DNA from: Bacillota bacterium
GTDB lineage: Bacteria; Bacillota; Clostridia; Lachnospirales; Bianqueaceae
Reading direction: 5' to 3'
Assembly (NCBI GenBank): GCA_017441925.1
Contig: JAFRUE010000002.1
Coordinates: forward strand, 124,001 to 188,000
Length of the DNA: 64,000 nt
In this document: in pieces, positions 60,301-64,000 of the stretch
How positions within the stretch are numbered: the first letter of the stretch is position 1
Layout of the letters: the number at the start of each line of letters is the position of its first letter
Program-made: the position numbers and the translations under genes
The notes under the pieces: generated by a model
Seen by the model: only the letters and a program-made list of their open reading frames with translations
Database searches by the model: none
What the model was told of the DNA's origin: nothing

Positions 60301-60859
60301 CCCATGTCTCGATCTTCTGGATCTCATGAGAAGTACGGAATCCGTCAAAGAAGTTAATGAACGGCAGACGTCCCTTGATCGCGGCCAGATGCGCGACAGG
60401 CGTCAGATCCATAACCTCCTGAACACCGCCTTCGCACAGCATCGCGCAGCCGGTCTGACGGCATGCATACACGTCAGAATGATCTCCGAAAATGGAGAGC
60501 GCATGGCTTGCGATGGCACGGGCAGATACGTCGAAAACTGCCGGGAGCTGCTCACCGGCGATCTTGTACATATTCGGAATCATCAGCAGCAATCCCTGAG
60601 ACGCCGTAAAGGTCGTCGTCAGAGCACCGGCAGCAAGAGATCCGTGAACCGTACCGGCAGCACCGGCCTCGGACTGCATCTCTGTGATCTGAACCTCATG
60701 TCCGAAAACATTGGTCCGTCCGGCAGTTGCCCACTCATCAGTCGCTTCCGCCATAACGGAAGAAGGAGTGATCGGATAGATAGCCGCTACATCGGTATAC
60801 GCGTAGGAAACGTGAGCCGCTGCATGGTTTCCATCCATTGTTTTCATGCTTCTAGCCAT
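57308..60859 (-). CDS. nifJ: Pyruvate:ferredoxin (flavodoxin) oxidoreductase
   Basis: The protein is 1183 aa from ATG 60859 (MARSMKTMDGNHAAAHV). It is the single-chain form with all domains in order: TPP pyrimidine domain (AYTDVAAIYPITPSSVMAE), transketolase-C-like domain, gamma domain, ferredoxin domain with CIQCNFCSYVCPH and CTGCGSCANVCPG (two 4Fe-4S clusters), and the TPP pyrophosphate domain. That last domain starts CAGCGETPYAKL, with GDGWSYDIGFGGLDHV and NTGGQSSK; its Cys residues hold the third cluster. It converts pyruvate and CoA to acetyl-CoA, CO2 and reduced ferredoxin, the central step of clostridial fermentation. It is monocistronic. Confidence 0.98.
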   Translation of the reverse strand: MARSMKTMDGNHAAAHVSYAYTDVAAIYPITPSSVMAEATDEWATAGRTNVFGHEVQITEMQSEAGAAGTVHGSLAAGALTTTFTASQGLLLMIPNMYKIAGEQLPAVFDVSARAIASHALSIFGDHSDVYACRQTGCAMLCEGGVQEVMDLTPVAHLAAIKGRLPFINFFDGFRTSHEIQKIETWDYKDLADMLDWDAVKAFRENALNPNHPCQRGSAQNPDIFFQAREASNGYYDALPAIVQEYMDKVNEKIGTDYKLFNYYGAPDATHVIVAMGSVNDAIEETVDYLVGKGEKVGMIKVRLYRPFCAEALIDAIPDTVQQISVLDRTKEPGSLGEPLYLDVVAALKGSKFDQVPILSGRYGLGSKDTTPTQIVAVFNNKDKKRFTVGINDDVTNLSLPLGEELITTPEGTINCKFWGLGSDGTVGANKNSIKVIGDNTDMYAQAYFDYDSKKSGGVTMSHLRFGHKPIKSTYLIHKANFVACHNPAYVRKYNMVQELVDGGTFLLNCAWDQAGLEEHLPGQVKRFIAEHNIKFYTIDGVKIGIETGMGPTRINTILQSAFFKLANIIPEEKAIQLLKDAAKATYGRKGEEVVKTNWAAIEEGAKQIVEVKVPESWKDAKDEPLDYNTATGTRQDVVDFVNNVQTKVSAQEGNSLPVSAFVPYADGSTPSGSSAYEKRGIAVSVPVWDPANCIQCNFCSYVCPHAAIRPVVMTEEEAAKAPENTKKVPMMGMPGYFFTVAVSVLDCTGCGSCANVCPGKKGEKALGMVRLDDARDGQQVFDYGQTLDEKPEVLAKFKDTTVKGSQFHKPLLEFSGACAGCGETPYAKLATQLFGNRMYIANATGCSSIWGNSSPSTPYTVNMKGQGPAWSNSLFEDAAEFGFGMFLAQRALRDGLKTKVEALCEKEGASDEVKAAAKEYLDTFGIGALNGAATDKLVAAIADCDDADCKDLVANKDFLAKKSQWILGGDGWSYDIGFGGLDHVLASGQDVNVLVFDTEVYSNTGGQSSKATPTGAIAQFAAAGKETKKKDLAAIMMSYGYVYVAQVSMGADYMQCLKAFQEAESYPGPSLIIAYAPCINHGIRKGMSKSQTEEKLAVESGYWNNFRFDPRKAEEGKNPFTLDSKAPTGDYKEFLMGEVRYSSLRNANPERAAKLFAKNQGEAEAKYAHLQKLTKLYAPDEE

Positions 60860-60962
60860 TGAATACATCCTTTCTTTTCATAGGTCTATGCCTTGAAATT
60901 GTATTGCGTAGGATATCTGTTTCTCACACACAAAGAAAAGGTATCCCTCAGAACCTAAAATC

Positions 60963-60991
60963 AGTTTAGCATTATTCCCGCAAATTGTAAA
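60963..60991 (-). promoter_or_regulatory. Promoter for the PFOR gene
   Basis: TTTACA (60991-60986) and TAAACT (60968-60963) are spaced 17 bp. The leader is about 95 nt. Confidence 0.65.
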
Positions 60992-61063
60992 GACCCAAGA
61001 GGCTGATTTGCGTTATTTTTTGCTGTGCCTTCCGCCCCGGCAGCTATCGTCCGGCCGGCAGGC

Positions 61064-61885
61064 TTATTCGCCGTAAGTATAAATACGGATGGACTCGATG
61101 ATTACGTCCTTGATCGGCTTGTCCAGGAAGACTTCGGTCTGGTCCGGACCGTTCTTGATGATGGCTTCGTTGACTTCCTTCTCTCCGCAGGTCTTCACAT
61201 GGGAGATCGCGTCGACGATGTCCATTCCCTCCACGACCTGACCGAAAACAGTGTGGCGGTACTGCTGATAGCTGGAATCCGGATATTTGACGACACGGAG
61301 ATAGGACAGCTGATAGTCAAGATGCATCACGCCGCCGACTTCTTTGAACTTCATGATCTTGGCGTCGTCTGCCCGGTATTTCTTATCCACTTCCATGTTG
61401 TAGCGCTGGTACTGCTCTACGTCCTTGTCCTGCCGCGTAATGATGAAGAACTGGCTCTTGTTCGTATCCGGGCCCGCGTTGGCCATGCAGAGAGCGCCGC
61501 GGTATGTGGAGAGATACGGACACAGCTCATCCTCAAACGTGCCTCCCCAGATACTGTCCCCGCCGTAACCTGTCCCGGTCGGATCACCGCCCTGAATAAT
61601 GAAATCGTCTACGACCCGGTGGAAGGTCACACCGTCATAATAGCCTTCCTCGGCATGCTTTACGAAATTCTCAACCGCTTTTGGCGCTTCTTCCGGGAAA
61701 AGCCGGATCACGATCGTGCCCATGCTCGTGGTAAGTTCTGCCATCGTGTCGCCCTTTTTAGGCGCGGCGAACTGCTTCTCATACGCGCTTGCGTCGTAAT
61801 GCCGATAGATCGTCGAATCATCGCAGCCCGCGAACATGGCCGCCGCAAGGACGATAACGGCAAAGAGCGCTGTTATTCTTTTCAT
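61064..61885 (-). CDS. Cyclophilin-type peptidyl-prolyl isomerase lipoprotein
   Basis: The protein is 273 aa from ATG 61885 (MKRITALFAV), because GGAGG is 8 bp before it; the ATG two codons earlier is too close. Lipobox FAGC (Cys21) predicts anchoring outside. The cyclophilin domain is recognisable in YYDGVTFHRVVDDFIIQGGDP (split by positions about 81-101), FFIITRQD and TVFGQVVEGMDIVDAI. An insert between FFIITRQD and VFGQV (about 148-195) is longer than usual. It would help fold exported proteins. It follows murG in one unit. Confidence 0.92.
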   Translation of the reverse strand: MKRITALFAVIVLAAAMFAGCDDSTIYRHYDASAYEKQFAAPKKGDTMAELTTSMGTIVIRLFPEEAPKAVENFVKHAEEGYYDGVTFHRVVDDFIIQGGDPTGTGYGGDSIWGGTFEDELCPYLSTYRGALCMANAGPDTNKSQFFIITRQDKDVEQYQRYNMEVDKKYRADDAKIMKFKEVGGVMHLDYQLSYLRVVKYPDSSYQQYRHTVFGQVVEGMDIVDAISHVKTCGEKEVNEAIIKNGPDQTEVFLDKPIKDVIIESIRIYTYGE

Positions 61886-61952
61886 TTTCATTTCCTCCCG
61901 GTATAACTGATCTTCTGTCTATATTGTCTGTGTTCCGCTGGTACGGAAAGCC

Positions 61953-63035
61953 TCACGAACGGGCAGCAAGCACCTCGCGGATGACTGCGAGTACCCTCTC
62001 TGTACCGGATCCGGCCGGGTCCTCCGCCATCTGCCGCCTGTACTTCTCACGGTTCTCATAGGCTTCCTTCACACTCGTGAGGATCGTGTCCGCCGTCATT
62101 TTCTCCTGCTCCAGGATGAGGCTAAAGCCCTTTTTCTCGAAGGACTGCGCGTTCAGGATCTGGTCTCCCCTGCTTGCGGAAAGCGGCAGCGGCACCAGTA
62201 CGTTCGGCAGATGCAGGGCCAGGATCTCCGCCAGAGAATTCGCTCCGGCACGGCAGAGCGTCACGTCCGAAACGGCATAGAGATGCGGCATTTCTTCGTT
62301 CGCATACTCGATCTGGAAATATCCCTCGCGCCCGGCAAGCGATGGATCCGCGTTGCCCCTCCCGCAGAGATGCGCGATCTGAAAATACGGCAGGAGCTTG
62401 TCCAGTGCGCCTCGCACACCTTCATTCAGTGCCTGGGCTCCGGAACTGCCGCCCATTACGAGCAGAACGGGCTTGTCCGCTGTAAAACCGCAGATCCTTA
62501 AACCTTCTTCCCGCGATCCATGCAGCAGTTCGTCACGGATCGGTGTACCTGTATAGACGCCCTTCTCCTTGGAAACATACGCAAGCGCTTCCTGGAAGTT
62601 CACGCAGATTTTTTCCGCAAAAGGCGTCGAGAGCTTGTTGGCCAGTCCCGGCGTCAGATCGGATTCATGGCATACGACAGGAATATGCAGCCTGTGCGCC
62701 GCGTATACGACCGGCACGCTGACAAAACCGCCTTTGGAAAAGACGATATCCGGTCTGATCTGTTTCAGGAGCTTCTTGGCCTGTGTGATCCCGCGGACCA
62801 CGTGGAAAGGCATCAGCAGATTCTGCGCTGTCAGGTAGCGGTGCAGCCTTGCGGTATCGATCCCATAATACGGAATGCCGAACGGCTCGATCAGGCCTTT
62901 CTCCATGCCCGCAATGCTGCCGATATAGCGGATATCCGCGCCTTCTGCCTTGAGATACGGGATCAGTGCCATATTCGGTGTAACGTGCCCACCGGTGCCT
63001 CCGCCCGTCAGAACGATCCTGTACGATCCGCTCAT
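61953..63035 (-). CDS. murG: UDP-GlcNAc:undecaprenyl-PP-MurNAc-pentapeptide GlcNAc transferase (MurG)
   Basis: The protein is 360 aa from ATG 63035 (MSGSYRIVLTGGGTGGH), which overlaps the HIT gene stop (ATGA). It is a GT28/GT-B fold: GGGTGGHVTP for lipid/diphosphate binding, IVFSKGGFVSVPVVYAA, VMGGSSGAQALNEGV as the second Gly loop, and the UDP-binding LCRAGANSLAEILAL. It forms lipid II at the inner face of the membrane. Here it lies outside the usual division and wall cluster, so it could be a second copy. Confidence 0.94.
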   Translation of the reverse strand: MSGSYRIVLTGGGTGGHVTPNMALIPYLKAEGADIRYIGSIAGMEKGLIEPFGIPYYGIDTARLHRYLTAQNLLMPFHVVRGITQAKKLLKQIRPDIVFSKGGFVSVPVVYAAHRLHIPVVCHESDLTPGLANKLSTPFAEKICVNFQEALAYVSKEKGVYTGTPIRDELLHGSREEGLRICGFTADKPVLLVMGGSSGAQALNEGVRGALDKLLPYFQIAHLCGRGNADPSLAGREGYFQIEYANEEMPHLYAVSDVTLCRAGANSLAEILALHLPNVLVPLPLSASRGDQILNAQSFEKKGFSLILEQEKMTADTILTSVKEAYENREKYRRQMAEDPAGSGTERVLAVIREVLAARS

Positions 63036-63454
63036 TTCTGCTCCTGCAGGGCTGCCGCGATCGCTGCCACGGCGGCATGTGTCTCCACCTGTTCCGGATG
63101 CAGCTGTCTCCACGTCGGCAGGATCCCGTCCCCATAGTAACGCGGAATCACATGCATATGGAAATGCATCACGGTCTGGCCGGCAGCCTCGCCATTATTC
63201 TGGATCACATTGATGCCGTCCGGCTTAAGCGCCGTCTTCATTGCGATCACAGTCTTACGGACAGCCTTCATGACCTCCGCAGCCGTTTCCTCATCCAGTT
63301 CTGTCATATTCGCCGTATGCTTCTTGGTGATCACCAGCAGATGCCCGACATTTGCCGGATTCGCGTCCGCGATGACCCGCACGTAATCATTCTCATAAGC
63401 AGTTTCGGTCGGAATCTCACCGTTAGCCAGTTTGCAGAAAATACAATCGCTCAT
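63032..63454 (-). CDS. HIT family nucleotide-binding hydrolase
   Basis: This 140-aa protein has the CIFCKLANGEIPTE start (a zinc-binding Cys pair) and the catalytic triad motif HFHMHV (about 98-103). These Hint-like proteins hydrolyse adenosine phosphoramidates or dinucleotides. GAGGAG precedes the ATG and a strong promoter lies 40 bp upstream. It is the first gene of the HIT-murG-cyclophilin unit. Confidence 0.95.
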   Translation of the reverse strand: MSDCIFCKLANGEIPTETAYENDYVRVIADANPANVGHLLVITKKHTANMTELDEETAAEVMKAVRKTVIAMKTALKPDGINVIQNNGEAAGQTVMHFHMHVIPRYYGDGILPTWRQLHPEQVETHAAVAAIAAALQEQK

Positions 63455-63492
63455 TCTGTTCTCCTCTGTCTGTTCAGATTAAATCACGTTAT

Positions 63493-63521
63493 ATTATATC
63501 ACTCTTCCGGCCGCTTTTCAA
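63493..63521 (-). promoter_or_regulatory. Promoter for the HIT-murG-cyclophilin operon
   Basis: TTGAAA (63521-63516) and TATAAT (63498-63493) are spaced 17 bp, with TGA before the -10. Confidence 0.78.
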
Positions 63522-63588
63522 TCCATTCCCCAGGAAGGAGTTGTAAACATTCCTTAAATATACTGTGAGGACTATATCGCGTTTCCTC

Positions 63589-63629
63589 CAAAAAACTGCA
63601 GTCATGGTCATGGACCACAACTGCAGTTT
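63589..63629 (-). terminator. Terminator of the surface protein gene
   Basis: AAACTGCAGT (63593-63602) pairs with ACTGCAGTTT (63620-63629), and a T run follows on the minus strand. Confidence 0.8.
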
Positions 63630-63679
63630 GCTTAAGTCATACTTTTTTAAGTCCGATCCCGGCTATGTGCCAGATGCTT

Positions 63680-64000
63680 TTAGATACCGCGTTTCCTGCG
63701 ATAGGTCAGAATACTGATAATCGCACCGGCCAGAGCCGCTGCCATCAACCCGGCGAAAACAAACGGTCTAGAATTATCGCCTGTTGCCGGAACCGGTTTC
63801 TCAGGCTTGGATTCTTCCGGTTTGGATTCTTCCGGCTTGGATTCTTCCGGTTTGGATTCCTCGGGTTTGGACTCTTCCGGAACAGACTCTTCGGGTTCGG
63901 ATTCCTCAGGTTTGGACTCTTCCGGAACAGATTCCTCGGGTACAGACTCCTCGGGCTTGGGCTCCTCGGGCTCTTCAGGAATGTGCACATTGGTCAGAAT
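63680..64000 (-). CDS. Partial wall-anchored surface protein (C-terminus)
   Basis: The frame is open to the window edge, so only the last 106 or so residues are seen. A Pro-Glu-rich stalk of PEES(K/V) pentapeptides (about twelve units) leads to a sorting signal VPATGDNS, a hydrophobic helix (FVFAGLMAAALAGAIISIL) and the basic tail YRRKRGI. VPATG is a variant of LPXTG, so a sortase should link it to peptidoglycan. The stalk would hold an unseen functional domain away from the cell. Confidence 0.85.
   Translation of the reverse strand: MLTNVHIPEEPEEPKPEESVPEESVPEESKPEESEPEESVPEESKPEESKPEESKPEESKPEESKPEKPVPATGDNSRPFVFAGLMAAALAGAIISILTYRRKRGI
63780..63987 (-). repeat. 15-bp tandem repeats encoding PEES(K/V/E)
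   Basis: Imperfect 15-bp units (plus-strand unit like TCCGGTTTGGATTCT) repeat about twelve times. The units differ mainly at synonymous or K/V-changing positions. Such arrays change length by slippage. Confidence 0.85.

Noticed and set aside
57614-60862. 1082-codon open frame on the plus strand
   Set aside because: It is antisense to the PFOR gene, whose cofactor motifs are complete. The open frame results from the codon bias of the real gene.
63780-63987. CRISPR-like repeats
   Set aside because: The 15-bp units are contiguous without spacers and encode a PEES protein stalk in frame.
1-64000. tRNA or rRNA genes, prophage, intact transposase
   Set aside because: I looked in the intergenic stretches and saw no cloverleaf with a TTCGAATC-type arm, no rRNA-like block, and no transposase or phage structural motif.

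Overview
The window looks like chromosomal DNA of an anaerobic, Gram-positive member of the Clostridia, most probably a gut or rumen Lachnospiraceae. The evidence is the strong AGGAGG ribosome-binding sites, TTG and GTG starts, sigma-A promoters with 17-bp spacers, a large pyruvate:ferredoxin oxidoreductase, many carbohydrate-active enzymes, LipO-type solute-binding lipoproteins, and a sortase-type surface protein with a VPATG signal. I see no tRNA, rRNA, CRISPR array, phage module or intact insertion sequence.

Region 1 (1-11.9 kb) is accessory. It holds a partial E2/CAT-fold acyltransferase-like gene that has lost its catalytic histidine, lrgA-lrgB, an ATP-grasp/esterase pair, a two-gene glycosidase unit (GH36 raffinose-synthase/Sip1 type and GH2), a STAS protein with a degenerate GHKL-ATPase-like partner, and a pair made of a Ser-rich zinc-ribbon membrane protein and an LSm-like protein. 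Region 2 (12-16.8 kb) is a LacI-regulated sugar ABC importer (regulator, binding protein, two permeases, no ATPase). A truncated amidohydrolase lies downstream of the permeases, and two LacI-type operators lie at the regulator gene. Region 3 (16.8-24.4 kb) is mixed: a MATE exporter, a Cys-rich miniprotein, a sialidase-like beta-propeller, a frameshifted small membrane protein, a flavodoxin-like reductase, a cupin-like protein, and three uncharacterised genes behind a long leader.

Region 4 (24.6-38.1 kb) is a housekeeping run on the minus strand: mreB, metK, recD2, comFC, plsC, tilS, ftsH, a small conserved gene, dus, greA, lysS. It has a promoter before mreB and an internal one before plsC. 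Its LysRS carries a C-terminal tRNA-binding OB domain behind a Cys-cluster linker. Region 5 (38.1-42.4 kb) holds an alpha-galactosidase convergent with an orphan solute-binding lipoprotein that has a structured leader.

Region 6 (42.6-51.4 kb) holds an operon for a DUF1385 protein, aminopeptidase P, a transglutaminase-like protein and an ABC exporter, then rmuC and a GH28 pectinase-like gene. Region 7 (51.4-64 kb) holds an orphan degenerate response regulator with rdgB, a lipoprotein/alpha-toroid/zinc-ribbon operon, an M42 aminopeptidase, a sugar isomerase-like TIM barrel, nifJ-type PFOR, an operon of HIT protein, MurG and cyclophilin lipoprotein, and the C-terminus of a wall-anchored surface protein running off the end. 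The plant-polysaccharide and galactoside enzymes, the importer and PFOR together suggest a saccharolytic fermenter.
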